Origin: Microbacteriaceae bacterium
GTDB taxonomy: Bacteria > Actinomycetota > Actinomycetes > Actinomycetales > Microbacteriaceae
Assembly: GCA_031177985.1 (NCBI GenBank)
Contig: JAPSJW010000002.1
Span: 308,252-372,251 of the forward strand
DNA: 64,000 nucleotides
Direction of reading: 5' to 3'
Part shown: in pieces, positions 33,701 to 41,615 of the stretch
How the letters are laid out: each line of letters begins with the position of its first letter
Numbering within the stretch: position 1 is the stretch's first letter
Notes under the pieces: model-generated
What the model was told of the DNA's origin: nothing
The model's database searches: none
Seen by the model: the letters and a program-made list of their open reading frames with translations, nothing else
Made by a program: the position numbers and the translations under genes

Positions 33701-33940
33701 TCGGGCGGCGCCAAGCTGCTCTTCGTCAAGAAGGGCTCGGGCGAGAAGCTCTACACCGACGGGCTGCAGCCGGTGCTCGACGAGGAGGGCATCGAGGGCG
33801 TGCGCGAGCGCATCAGGCGGGCGGCGGCCACGATCGCCGCGAGCGAGTTCTCGGGCGTGCGCGAGCTCGACGAGTGGTCGAACTTCGGGTTGACCCCCCG
33901 GCTGAGGCTGCATCGGGTGCCGGCGGTGACCAGTGACTGA
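30773..33940 (+). CDS. adnA: AdnA-like helicase-nuclease subunit
   Basis: A 1055-residue SF1A motor plus RecB-family nuclease, one half of the actinobacterial AdnAB end-resection complex for double-strand-break repair. Walker A GAPGTGKTT is at about residue 42 and the Walker B region is VVVDDLQDATES. The usual DE(Y/F)QD is changed to DDLQD, in line with AdnA being the weaker motor. ALAASRARERLVL is motif VI. The nuclease domain (about 820-1000) has GSIDRVE, VDLKTG and QLHAYQLAYAEG. GTG 30773 is set by a leaderless promoter. The gene overlaps adnB by 8 nt. Confidence 0.92.
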   Translation: MTTSGFLKAAEGRPRSSPRELDESQRAVLALPDDASAAVLGAPGTGKTTTLVELIADRVERRGWSPDAVLALAASRAAATRLRDAIALRLARPTNGPLARTVGSLAFEIVGHAARRAGQEPPRLVTGGDQDLDLAGILEGHLELGIGPEWPDPLTADVRRLRGFRTELRELMMRATEFDIAPDQLRRLADERRRPEWRAAADVFEEYLEVVTAYRGSQLDPSEFARFAVRAIREGEGGDRVDGLSLVVVDDLQDATESTFAVLRALAERGVAVVAFGDPDVAVNAFRGAEPDALGRLATVLGLPDAATLTLSTVHRHGAELRDFVRKVTTRIGTAAAGSQRAAVPRADLPPAPILDDDAPPPTSRYADTALGRIEAASPAREYAAMARVLRERHLHAGVPWSQLAVVVRSGATVPSVARALALAEVPTRTSAAGAPLREDSAARALLRIVDVALGRSELTAETAVELLLGPFGGLERLSLRRLRLALRAEEIAGGGTRTSDALLVEGLEAPGRFATIDARFARTAERLASTLQRVRESDGSIEDLLWIAWERSGLAKSWHDQALGTGVTAAEANRNLDGVVALFTAAKRFAERQPDRPAGDFLAEVLDAEIPEDILSPQRTGEAVLVSTPSGVVGLEFDTVVIAALQDGAWPNLRPRGSLLAPHELVRVALGIDSAGLDERKLVLDDEMRMFALAASRARERLVLASVANDDEASSRFFSLLPPGTTTIDATSSRPLSLRGTVGWLRRTLADSRTSTQRREEAAATLAELAERGVPGADPAEWHGLLPLSTTGPLHEGEKVPVSPSTLDKLERSPLDWFLETVAGTESGVVANLGTVLHFALETAEDASVESLWRAVEQRWHELQFESRWLEERHRRIARSFTEALAQYLGDFMTLGGTLVGAEKRFKVEVGEAIVSGSIDRVERAPDGSVVIVDLKTGTPPSKKDITEHAQLHAYQLAYAEGLLDEALAVHGEHRSGGAKLLFVKKGSGEKLYTDGLQPVLDEEGIEGVRERIRRAAATIAASEFSGVRELDEWSNFGLTPRLRLHRVPAVTSD

Positions 33941-36900
33941 CACCACACTCACCCGGCTCATCTCGGCCGACGACATCGCGGATGCCCTGGGCCGCCCCCG
34001 CCCGACGCCGCAGCAGCGCGCGGTCATCGAGTCCGACCTCGAACCGGCGCTCGTGGTCGCGGGAGCGGGCAGCGGCAAGACTGAGACGATGGCCGGTCGC
34101 GTGCTCTGGCTGGTCGCCAACGGGAGGGTGCGTCCCGCCGGGATCCTCGGCCTCACGTTCACGAGGAAGGCGGCGGGGGAGCTCGCCGCCCGCATCCGTG
34201 AGCGCATCGCGCAGCTCGCCGCGCTCGGCATGGTGCCCGATCATGACGAGTTCGAGACGCCGACCGTCGCCACCTACAACTCGTTCGCGAACGCGATCTA
34301 CCGCGACAACGCAATCCTGCTGGGGCGGGAGAGCGACGGCGTCGTGCTGGGAGAGGCGGCGGCGTGGCAGCTCGCCCGCTCGGTGGTCGTGAAGTCGATG
34401 GACGAGCGGCTGCCCGACCTCGAGAAGAACCTCGACCCCATCACCGAGGCCGTGCTGCGGCTCAGCAGGGCTCTCGCCGAGAACGTCGTGGACCCGACGG
34501 CGGTGCGCGACCTCGCCGCCCGGTTCACGGCCGTGGCGGAGCTGCCGCTCGGCGGCCGGGGCGCCTACAGGGAGGTCGACGAGCTCGTCGAGAAGATCGG
34601 CGCCCTCGACGTGCTGGTCGACCTCGCGGTCGAGTACTCCCGCGCGAAGCAGCTGCGGAGCGCGGTGGAGTACTCCGATCAGGTCGCCTTCGCCCTGGAG
34701 ATCGTGCGCAAGCAGCCGAAGGTCGCCGACGACTTCCGTCGGGAGTTCCCGGTGGTGCTGCTCGACGAGTACCAGGACACCTCGGTGGTGCAGACCTGGC
34801 TGCTCGCCGAGATGTTCCGAGGGCATCCGGTCATGGCGGTCGGCGATCCCAATCAGTCGATCTACGGATGGCGCGGTGCGAGCGCCAGCAACCTCGACGA
34901 CTTCGCGAAGCAGTTCGCTGCGGGCGGCGAGCCCTTCGCTCTCTCGACGAGCTGGCGCAACGGCACCCGCATCCTCGACGCAGCGAACGCCATCGTGGCA
35001 CCGTTCGCGGCGACGGCTCGGGTTCCCGTCGAGCGTCTGGTGCCCTCGCCGGTCGCCACGACTCACCCCGTCGACGGCGTCTTCACCGAGACCATCGAGC
35101 AGGAGGCTGAGGCGGTCGCCGCCTGGTTCGAGCAGCAGCTGCGCGCCGAGGAGAAGCCTTCGCTCGCGATGCTGTTCCGTGCCCGCAAGGCGCAGGGGTA
35201 CTTCCTGCGCGCCCTGCGCAGGCGCGGCATCCCGTACCACGTGCTGGGCATCGGCGGACTGCTCGCCGAGCCCGAGGTCGCCGACCTCGTGAGCACCCTC
35301 TCGGTGCTGCACGATCCGTCGGCCGGACTCGAGCTGATCCGCCTGCTCGCCGGCAGCCGTTGGCGCATCGGGGTGCAGGACCTGCACGCCCTCAGCCGGT
35401 TGGCCTCGTGGCTGCGCGATCGCGACTACGCGGGGCGCAGCCTCGACGACGAGGTGCGCGAGGCGATGCGGTCGAGCCTCGCGGAGGGCGAGGGCGGTTC
35501 GATCGTCGAGGCGCTCGACTTCATCGGCACCGCGAAGCCCGACCACTCCCAGCTCGAGAGGTTCAGCGCCGAGGGCGTCGAGCGGCTCCGCAAGGCGGGG
35601 CGGATGCTCGCGCGGCTGAGATCGCGGGTCGGCCTCGACCTGCCCGACCTCGTCACGGTGGTCGAGCAGGAGCTGCAGCTCGACCTCGAGGTGCTCGCGA
35701 ACGACGCGCGCTCGCCCGACCGGGCCGCGATGGAGGCGTTCTTCGACGCGCTCGACGGTTATCTCGCGATCGACGACGCCGCGACGCTCGGCGGCTTCCT
35801 CGCGTGGCTGCGGCTGGCCGAGGAGCGCGAGGACCTGTCGCCCCGCCCCGAGGACCCGGAGCCCGGCACCGTGCAGGTGCTCACCGTGCACGGCTCGAAG
35901 GGGCTCGAGTGGGACGCGGTGGCAGTTCCCCGCATGGTGGTCGACGAGCTTCCGGCGAAACCCGTCGAGGGCACGACCGGCTGGCTCGCCTTCGGGCAGC
36001 TGCCGTGGCCGTTCCGCGGTGACGCGGCCGACCTCCCGGAGTTCGCGTGGAGTGAGGCGACGAGCCGCAAGGAGCTGCTCGACGAGCAGAAGCGGTTCAA
36101 GCAGGCCGTCGGCGAGCGGCAGCTCGCGGAGGAGCGCCGGCTCGCCTACGTCGCCGTGACCCGCGCCCGGCACCGCCTGCTCGTGAGCGGCAGCTTCTGG
36201 GCGACCCAGCTGAAGCCCCGCGACCCGAGTCCCTTCCTGCGCGACCTCGAGGCCGCGGGGGTGCTGCCGGCGCTTCCTCCGGCCCCCGAGGCGGAGGAGA
36301 ACCCGCTCGGCGACGACGTCGAGCGGATCGCGTGGCCGGTCGACCCACTGGGCGGGCGCCGTGGCGCCGTCGAGGCGGCGGCCGAAGCGGTGAGAACCGC
36401 GGTACCGGGGTTGTGCGGACCGGAGTCCCGCGACCTGGAGCTGCTGCTCGAGGAGCGCGACCGGGCCGATGCGCTGTCCGGTCTCCTGCCGTTGCCCGAC
36501 CGGGTGCCCGCCTCGCGCTTCAAGGACTTCGTCACCGATCCGGCTTCGGTCGCTGCGGGGCTGCGCCGCCCGATGCCGGAGCGGCCGTACCGGGCGACCC
36601 GGCTCGGCACCCTGTTCCACTCCTGGGTGGAGCGGCGCTACGGGCTCGGCGGCGGCACCGACGAACTCGACGCGCTCGGCACCGAGGCGGATCTCGGCAC
36701 GGCCGTCGACGAGGCGGCGCTCGCCGCGCTGCTCGAGACCTTCGAGCGCTCCCCCTGGGCTGATCGCAAGCCGATCGAGGTCGAGCGCGAGGTGCATCTG
36801 CCGTTCGCGGGGCGCATCGTGATCTGCAAGATCGACGCGATCTACCAGGAGGGCGACCGGTACGAGGTCGTGGACTGGAAGACCGGCAAGGCGCCGCGCG

Positions 36901-37091
36901 ACGCGGACGACCTCGAGCAGAAGCAGCTGCAGCTCGCGCTCTACCGTCTGGCCTACTCCCGCTGGCGCGGAATCGATCCCGACCTCATCGACGCCGTCTT
37001 CTACTTCGTCGCCGACGACCGCATCATCCGCCCGCAGCGCATCTACGACGAAGAGGAGCTGCTCGCCCTCTGGAACGGCACCTTCGGCTAG
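33933..37091 (+). CDS. adnB: AdnB-like helicase-nuclease subunit
   Basis: A 1052-residue partner of AdnA with an intact UvrD-type motor: Walker A GAGSGKTET (about 46), LTFTRKAAGELA, Walker B LLDEYQDTS, GDPNQSIYGWRGA, TSWRNGTRIL, LTVHGSKGLEWD and VAVTRARHRLL. The C-terminal RecB-like nuclease has KIDAIY, VVDWKTGK and QLQLALYRLAY. In mycobacteria the AdnB motor supplies most DNA-unwinding ATPase activity. The gene start lies within the adnA end, and gene order continues as in Rv3202c-Rv3201c. Confidence 0.95.
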   Translation: MTDTTLTRLISADDIADALGRPRPTPQQRAVIESDLEPALVVAGAGSGKTETMAGRVLWLVANGRVRPAGILGLTFTRKAAGELAARIRERIAQLAALGMVPDHDEFETPTVATYNSFANAIYRDNAILLGRESDGVVLGEAAAWQLARSVVVKSMDERLPDLEKNLDPITEAVLRLSRALAENVVDPTAVRDLAARFTAVAELPLGGRGAYREVDELVEKIGALDVLVDLAVEYSRAKQLRSAVEYSDQVAFALEIVRKQPKVADDFRREFPVVLLDEYQDTSVVQTWLLAEMFRGHPVMAVGDPNQSIYGWRGASASNLDDFAKQFAAGGEPFALSTSWRNGTRILDAANAIVAPFAATARVPVERLVPSPVATTHPVDGVFTETIEQEAEAVAAWFEQQLRAEEKPSLAMLFRARKAQGYFLRALRRRGIPYHVLGIGGLLAEPEVADLVSTLSVLHDPSAGLELIRLLAGSRWRIGVQDLHALSRLASWLRDRDYAGRSLDDEVREAMRSSLAEGEGGSIVEALDFIGTAKPDHSQLERFSAEGVERLRKAGRMLARLRSRVGLDLPDLVTVVEQELQLDLEVLANDARSPDRAAMEAFFDALDGYLAIDDAATLGGFLAWLRLAEEREDLSPRPEDPEPGTVQVLTVHGSKGLEWDAVAVPRMVVDELPAKPVEGTTGWLAFGQLPWPFRGDAADLPEFAWSEATSRKELLDEQKRFKQAVGERQLAEERRLAYVAVTRARHRLLVSGSFWATQLKPRDPSPFLRDLEAAGVLPALPPAPEAEENPLGDDVERIAWPVDPLGGRRGAVEAAAEAVRTAVPGLCGPESRDLELLLEERDRADALSGLLPLPDRVPASRFKDFVTDPASVAAGLRRPMPERPYRATRLGTLFHSWVERRYGLGGGTDELDALGTEADLGTAVDEAALAALLETFERSPWADRKPIEVEREVHLPFAGRIVICKIDAIYQEGDRYEVVDWKTGKAPRDADDLEQKQLQLALYRLAYSRWRGIDPDLIDAVFYFVADDRIIRPQRIYDEEELLALWNGTFG

Positions 37092-37103
37092 GAGGAGCGG
37101 AGG

Positions 37104-38093
37104 TCAGACCGCGCGCTCGGCGCGCGCCAGGTACTCCTGCACCTCGTCGACGGTCGGCGTCGGCATGGTCTGCGCCGAGAGCGGGTTCATGATGTCGTCG
37201 CGCACGCTGTCGACGAGCCCCGAGAGCAGCTCGACCGCGTCGTCCACGATCTCGGTGCTGCGCGTCTCGGTGCCGTGCAGCAGCCACTTGGCGAGCTCGA
37301 GCTCCGCATAGAGCGTCGCGCGCTGCTTGAGCTGACGATCGTGGGAGCCGCGCGCCTGGTGGTACGCGTCGAAGGCGGCATCGGGCACGCCTTCGGTGCG
37401 GGAGCCGATCACCCAGGCGAGATCGCGTGCCGGGTCGCCGATCTTGAGCTCCTGCCAGCCGAGCACGCCCGTGACCCCCTCGGGGTCGACGAGGAAGGAG
37501 GATGCGGAGAGGTCGCCGTGGATGACCGCAGGCTGGAACTGCCAGAGCTTCGAGTCCTCGGTCGCGGCCGTCCACCGCGCGAGGAGCGCGGCGGGCACGA
37601 GGCCGGTGGCGGCGGCGCGGTCCATGACCGACACGGCCGCGCGCAGGCACTCGATCGGGGCGAGGCCGGGCAACCCCGCGTCGGCGACGAAGCTCGTGGG
37701 AAGGGAATGGATCGCCGCTATCGCCTCGCCCATGGAGGCTGCGAGCGGCTGGTCGATCGCCGCGAGCGTCGTCTTCCGGCCGGGCACGACGTCGTACACG
37801 ACGCCGCGAGTGGGCTGCGCGGGCGCCTGGCCGAGATAGGTGGGAACCGCGAAGGGGAGCCGCGAGCGGACTCCCTGGCTGAGGGCGCGCAGCGCGACGA
37901 GGTCGGCGGACTGGTCCCGCTCGGCGCGGGCGGAGCGGGGCACGCGGATGAGGCGGTACTCACCGGACGGCGTCGCGAGGATCGCCGAGTCGTAGTCGCC
38001 CTCGCCGGAGCCGAACCGGGCCGCCCCCGCGACCTCGAGCTCCGCTACGGCGGAGGTCGCGAGCGCGGCTAGAGTGAGAGGGGATCGAGCCAT
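37104..38093 (-). CDS. Phosphotransferase-fold protein with altered active site
   Basis: A 329-residue protein with the aminoglycoside/macrolide phosphotransferase (APH) fold. The catalytic loop reads VIHGDLSASSFLVD: the base Asp is present, but the usual Asn of HGDxxxxN is Ser. The metal-binding Asp expected in the following I/LDW motif is replaced by Gly (GVLGWQELKIGDPARDLAW). Both changes suggest weak or no kinase activity, so this may be a pseudokinase or act on another substrate. It is transcribed toward adnB. The ATG at 38093 is 6 nt after the minus-strand TACCCT (complement of 38100-38105). Confidence 0.8.
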   Translation of the reverse strand: MARSPLTLAALATSAVAELEVAGAARFGSGEGDYDSAILATPSGEYRLIRVPRSARAERDQSADLVALRALSQGVRSRLPFAVPTYLGQAPAQPTRGVVYDVVPGRKTTLAAIDQPLAASMGEAIAAIHSLPTSFVADAGLPGLAPIECLRAAVSVMDRAAATGLVPAALLARWTAATEDSKLWQFQPAVIHGDLSASSFLVDPEGVTGVLGWQELKIGDPARDLAWVIGSRTEGVPDAAFDAYHQARGSHDRQLKQRATLYAELELAKWLLHGTETRSTEIVDDAVELLSGLVDSVRDDIMNPLSAQTMPTPTVDEVQEYLARAERAV

Positions 38094-38099
38094 ACCGAC

Positions 38100-38105
38100 A
38101 GGGTA
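38100..38105 (-). promoter_or_regulatory. Leaderless promoter -10 of the phosphotransferase-like gene
   Basis: TACCCT on the minus strand, 6 nt, then ATG at 38093. Confidence 0.55.
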
Positions 38106-38161
38106 GGTCGCGACCCCTCGCTCGCCGCCGTACGCCACGCCCTTCGAAAACGGTCCCCGCA

Positions 38162-39091
38162 GTGTCTTCGACCCCGTTCGCCCGCCTTCCCCTGTCGCGC
38201 TACGAGGTCGACCGCGACCACCTGACCCGCGACCGGCCCGACCTCTTCGACGAGCTCTGGGCCGATCCTGCGACCCGGGTCGTCGTGGTGGCAGGGGGCG
38301 AGGCGCTCCTCGCGTCGGCATCCGCTCTCGCCCTGCTGCCGCCCGCCGCGCTCGGCGATGTCGAGGAGCGCATCTACCTCGGACGCACCACCACCGAGGC
38401 GGCGGATGCTCCCGCCGGCACCCCGATCGTGGCCGCGATGGTCGCGGACGCGGGGGCTCTCACGGAGGGGGAGTGGGCCGACCTCCGCCGAATCGGCGCC
38501 GACCTGAGCGACCGGGACGCCGGGCTGCTGACGGAGGCGCTCGCCATGGCGCACTGGCATGCCAGCCACCGCTTCTCACCCGTGACCGGTGAGCCGACGA
38601 CGGCAGGCCGGGGCGGCTGGGTGCGCATCGACCCGGTGAACGGCAAGGAGATCTTCCCGCGCACCGACCCGGCGATCATCGTCGGCGTGACGGATGCGGA
38701 CGACCGGCTGCTGCTCGGCAGCAACGCGCTCTGGGAGTCGAACCGCTACTCGCTGCTCGCCGGCTTCGTCGAGCCGGGGGAGTCGCTCGAGGCCGCGGTG
38801 CTGCGCGAGGTGTTCGAGGAGTCGGGCATCCGGGTCGCGGATCCGGTCTACCTCGGCAGCCAGCCCTGGCCGTTCCCCGCGAGCCTCATGCTCGGCTTCC
38901 GGGCCCGCCTCGACACCGAGTTCGAGAACGTGCTGACGCCGGATGGCGCGGAGATCCTCGACCTCCGCTGGTTCGCACGGGAGGAGCTCGGCAGCTCCCT
39001 CGACGAGGTCCGCCTGCCCGGGCGCACCTCGATCGCGCGCGCCATCATCGAGGACTGGTACGGCGGTCCGCTCGGGGAGGATCGCTGGTGA
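38162..39091 (+). CDS. nudC: NAD+/NADH diphosphatase NudC
   Basis: Nudix hydrolase of 309 residues that splits NAD(H) to NMN(H) and AMP, and in other bacteria also removes NAD caps from RNA. The Nudix box is perfect (G-F-V-EPGE-SLEAAVLREVFEESGI, about 201-223), followed by the NudC-specific SQPWPFPASLMLGF. The zinc-ribbon region before it has lost its cysteines: it reads HRFSPVTGEPT and RIDPVNGKEIFPRTDP. The gene starts with GTG, has no clear ribosome site and is followed by uvrD2 with a GTGA overlap. Rv3199c is the positional equivalent. Confidence 0.93.
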   Translation: MSSTPFARLPLSRYEVDRDHLTRDRPDLFDELWADPATRVVVVAGGEALLASASALALLPPAALGDVEERIYLGRTTTEAADAPAGTPIVAAMVADAGALTEGEWADLRRIGADLSDRDAGLLTEALAMAHWHASHRFSPVTGEPTTAGRGGWVRIDPVNGKEIFPRTDPAIIVGVTDADDRLLLGSNALWESNRYSLLAGFVEPGESLEAAVLREVFEESGIRVADPVYLGSQPWPFPASLMLGFRARLDTEFENVLTPDGAEILDLRWFAREELGSSLDEVRLPGRTSIARAIIEDWYGGPLGEDRW

Positions 39092-40791
39092 CGACGACGG
39101 CACCGGCCTCGGCCGAGGCTCTGCTCGCCGGGCTCGACGACCAGCAGCGGACGGCGGCGGAGACGCTGCTCGGCCCGGTGTGCCTGCTCGCCGGAGCCGG
39201 CACCGGCAAGACCCGGGCCATCACCCACCGCATCGCCTACGGGGTGGCGACCGGCGTCTACCCGCCGAACCGCGTCATGGCGCTCACCTTCACGACGAGG
39301 GCGGCGGGCGAGCTTCGGGGCAGGCTGCGCGCGCTCGGCGCTCATGGCGTCGCGACCAGGACCTTCCACGCTGCCGCGCTCGCGCAGCTGAACTACTTCT
39401 GGCCGCAGGTCATCGGCGGGAGCGTGCCGACTATCGTCGACTCCAAGGCGCGGCTGCTCGCGCACGCCGCGGAGAGCATCCGTCTGAAGCTCGACACCGC
39501 GACCCTGCGCGACACTGCAGGCGAGATCGAGTGGCGCAAGGTGTCGCAGCTCAGCATCGAGCAGTACGCGAAGGCGGCGACGAGCCGCTCGCTGCCACCG
39601 GCTCTCACGGTCGAGAAGGCGGTCGACCTGCAGCGCGCGTACGAGAAGCTCAAGGACGAGCGCCGGCAGGCGGACTTCGAGGACGTGCTGCTGGCGACGG
39701 CGGGCATGATCGCGGCCGAGCCGTGGGTCTCTCAGCAGGTGCGCGAGCAGTACCGGTTCTTCGTGGTCGACGAGTACCAGGACGTCTCGCCCCTGCAGCA
39801 TGAGCTGCTGCAGCTCTGGCTCGGCACGCGCACCGACCTCTGCGTGGTGGGCGACGCGAGCCAGACGATCTACTCCTTCGCGGGGGCGAGTCCCCAGTTC
39901 CTGCTCGGCTTCTCGTCGCGCTACCCGCAGGCCACCGTGCTGCGGCTCGAGCAGAACTACCGCTCGACCCCGGCGATCGTCGAGACGGCGAACCGCCTCA
40001 TGCGCGGACGGGCGGGCGCCCTCGACCTCCGTGCCGTCGCGAAGCCCGCGGGCTCGTCGTCCCCCACGGTCACCGGCCATCCCGACGACGCGGGGGAGGC
40101 CCGTGCCGTCGCCACGGCGATCGCCGCAGAGATCGCGGCGGGGGCGAGACCCGAGTCGATCGCTGTGCTCTATCGCATCAACGTGCAGGGCGCGGCCCTC
40201 GAGCGCGCGCTGACGGATGCGGGCGTCACCTTCCAGCTGCGAGGGGCGACTCGCTTCTTCGAGCAGCGCGAGGTGAAGGAGGCGATGATGCTGCTCAAGG
40301 GGGCGAGCGTCACGACCGCCGCCGCCGAGCCGCTGTTCAAGAGCGTGAGCGACGTGCTGCGCTCGATCGGCTGGACTCAGGAGCCGCCGGAGACGGCCGG
40401 CGCGGTGCGCGATCGGTGGGAGTCGCTCAACGCGCTGATGGCGCTCGCCGAGGAGGCGCCGGCGGGGACGACGCTGCGGCAGTTCGTCGAGGACCTCGTC
40501 GAGCGCCAGTCGGCTCAGCACGAGCCGACCGTGTCTGCGGTGACCCTCGCGACGCTGCACTCGGCCAAGGGCCTCGAGTGGGACTCCGTCTACCTGGTCG
40601 GCCTCAGCGAGGGGCTCATGCCGATCACCTATGCGAAGACGCCGGAGGCGATCGACGAGGAACGCCGTCTGCTGTACGTGGGCATCACCCGGGCGCGGAA
40701 GCGGCTGCGACTGTCCTGGTCGGCCACCGGCCTCGGCCGATCGATGCGGCGGGAGCCGAGTCGTTTCCTCCGCGAGATCGAGCGCCGCTAG
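39088..40791 (+). CDS. uvrD2: ATP-dependent DNA helicase UvrD2-like
   Basis: SF1A DNA helicase of 567 residues. Motifs: GAGTGKTRAITHRIAYG (about 31), LTFTTRAAGEL, FVVDEYQDVS, GDASQTIYSFAGA, QNYRSTPAIVETANRLM, TLHSAKGLEWDSVYLVGLSEG and LLYVGITRARKRL. It ends shortly after motif VI, so it lacks the C-terminal HRDC and zinc-binding domain present in the about 700-residue mycobacterial UvrD2. The GTG overlaps the nudC stop. The stop codon is shared as CTAG with the convergent gene. It belongs to DNA repair and replication maintenance. Confidence 0.93.
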   Translation: MTTTAPASAEALLAGLDDQQRTAAETLLGPVCLLAGAGTGKTRAITHRIAYGVATGVYPPNRVMALTFTTRAAGELRGRLRALGAHGVATRTFHAAALAQLNYFWPQVIGGSVPTIVDSKARLLAHAAESIRLKLDTATLRDTAGEIEWRKVSQLSIEQYAKAATSRSLPPALTVEKAVDLQRAYEKLKDERRQADFEDVLLATAGMIAAEPWVSQQVREQYRFFVVDEYQDVSPLQHELLQLWLGTRTDLCVVGDASQTIYSFAGASPQFLLGFSSRYPQATVLRLEQNYRSTPAIVETANRLMRGRAGALDLRAVAKPAGSSSPTVTGHPDDAGEARAVATAIAAEIAAGARPESIAVLYRINVQGAALERALTDAGVTFQLRGATRFFEQREVKEAMMLLKGASVTTAAAEPLFKSVSDVLRSIGWTQEPPETAGAVRDRWESLNALMALAEEAPAGTTLRQFVEDLVERQSAQHEPTVSAVTLATLHSAKGLEWDSVYLVGLSEGLMPITYAKTPEAIDEERRLLYVGITRARKRLRLSWSATGLGRSMRREPSRFLREIERR

Positions 40792-41564
40792 GCGACGGCG
40801 TCCCCCCGCGCGACCCGGTCGAGCCCGAGGCACCCGCAGCGTGGATGCGGTGCGGCCGGGTGCTCCGACCTTCTGCCGTCGGCGGCCAGCTCGATCGCGA
40901 CGGGCGGCAGCTCCGCCCCGTCGAGTCGCGCGAGCACGAGACGGGCGACGAGACCGACGAGCTCCGTCCTCAGCACCGGTTCGTCGGCGCCCGACCGGCG
41001 ACCGAGCAGCTGAGCGGCGATCGCCGGCCATGCGGGGTCCGCGTCGGTGCGATGCAGCTCGGCGCACCAGAGGCACGCGGTGCGGCCCGGCTCGACCGGC
41101 GCCTCGACGCGCGCCGAGGTCTCGTGGAGGACGACGCCGAGGTGGGGGAGGTCGCGTCGCAGGAGTGACCGCGGCACGTCGGGTGGGAGCACGCCGGTCG
41201 CGACGACGACCCCCAGATCGATCCGCTGCCGTCGCCCGTCGCCGACGAGCACCCGGAGTCGGCGGGCCGCGAGGACGGCGGCGAGCTCGTCGACGACCGG
41301 CCCTGCGCCGTGCAGCAGCACGGTGCCCGTGGTCGCCGGAGGCCCGGCCAGCACCGGCTCCAGGGCTCGGAGGAATCCGGCCGTCGTCGCGCCGCCGATG
41401 AGGTCGAGCATCGACCGGCTCGTGCCCTGCTCGAGCGCGGCGAGCATCCGCTCCTCGGTCGTGCCGACGTCGGTCAGCACGACGCGCGGGGGAGCGACTC
41501 CGATCTGGAGGGTGTGCGGGTCGCGCCACACGACGGGGAAGCGCTGGTCGAGTGCGAGCACCAT
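40788..41564 (-). CDS. Stand-alone cyclodehydratase/ThiF-like protein
   Basis: A 258-residue protein resembling the ThiF-like leader-binding half of TOMM cyclodehydratases, without the adenylation residues. It has an N-terminal winged segment (residues 1-75), a Rossmann-like centre (VLLHGAGPVVDELAAVLAARRLRVLVGD) and a C-terminal part with two cysteine pairs, CLWC and CGC, that could hold zinc. No YcaO partner, dehydrogenase or precursor peptide is nearby. A homologous gene sits beside uvrD2 in mycobacteria (Rv3196 position), arguing for a housekeeping role. The function is unknown. Confidence 0.72.
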   Translation of the reverse strand: MVLALDQRFPVVWRDPHTLQIGVAPPRVVLTDVGTTEERMLAALEQGTSRSMLDLIGGATTAGFLRALEPVLAGPPATTGTVLLHGAGPVVDELAAVLAARRLRVLVGDGRRQRIDLGVVVATGVLPPDVPRSLLRRDLPHLGVVLHETSARVEAPVEPGRTACLWCAELHRTDADPAWPAIAAQLLGRRSGADEPVLRTELVGLVARLVLARLDGAELPPVAIELAADGRRSEHPAAPHPRCGCLGLDRVARGDAVA

Positions 41565-41615
41565 GCCGTCATGGTGCCTCCGGGCCGCGTGCGGCCGCGG
41601 AGGTTCTCCACAGCG

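Noticed and set aside
30665-34231. 1188-residue open frame on the minus strand opposite adnA
   Set aside because: It is antisense to a gene with complete helicase and nuclease motifs. Its composition is Arg/Ala/His/Gln-rich without any domain, as expected of a shadow frame in high-GC DNA.
33813-36797. 994-residue minus-strand frame opposite adnB
   Set aside because: No recognisable domain, fully antisense to adnB.
40788-41564. Thiazole/oxazole-modified peptide biosynthesis cluster
   Set aside because: Only the ThiF-like partner is present. There is no YcaO, dehydrogenase or precursor gene, and the location is conserved housekeeping.
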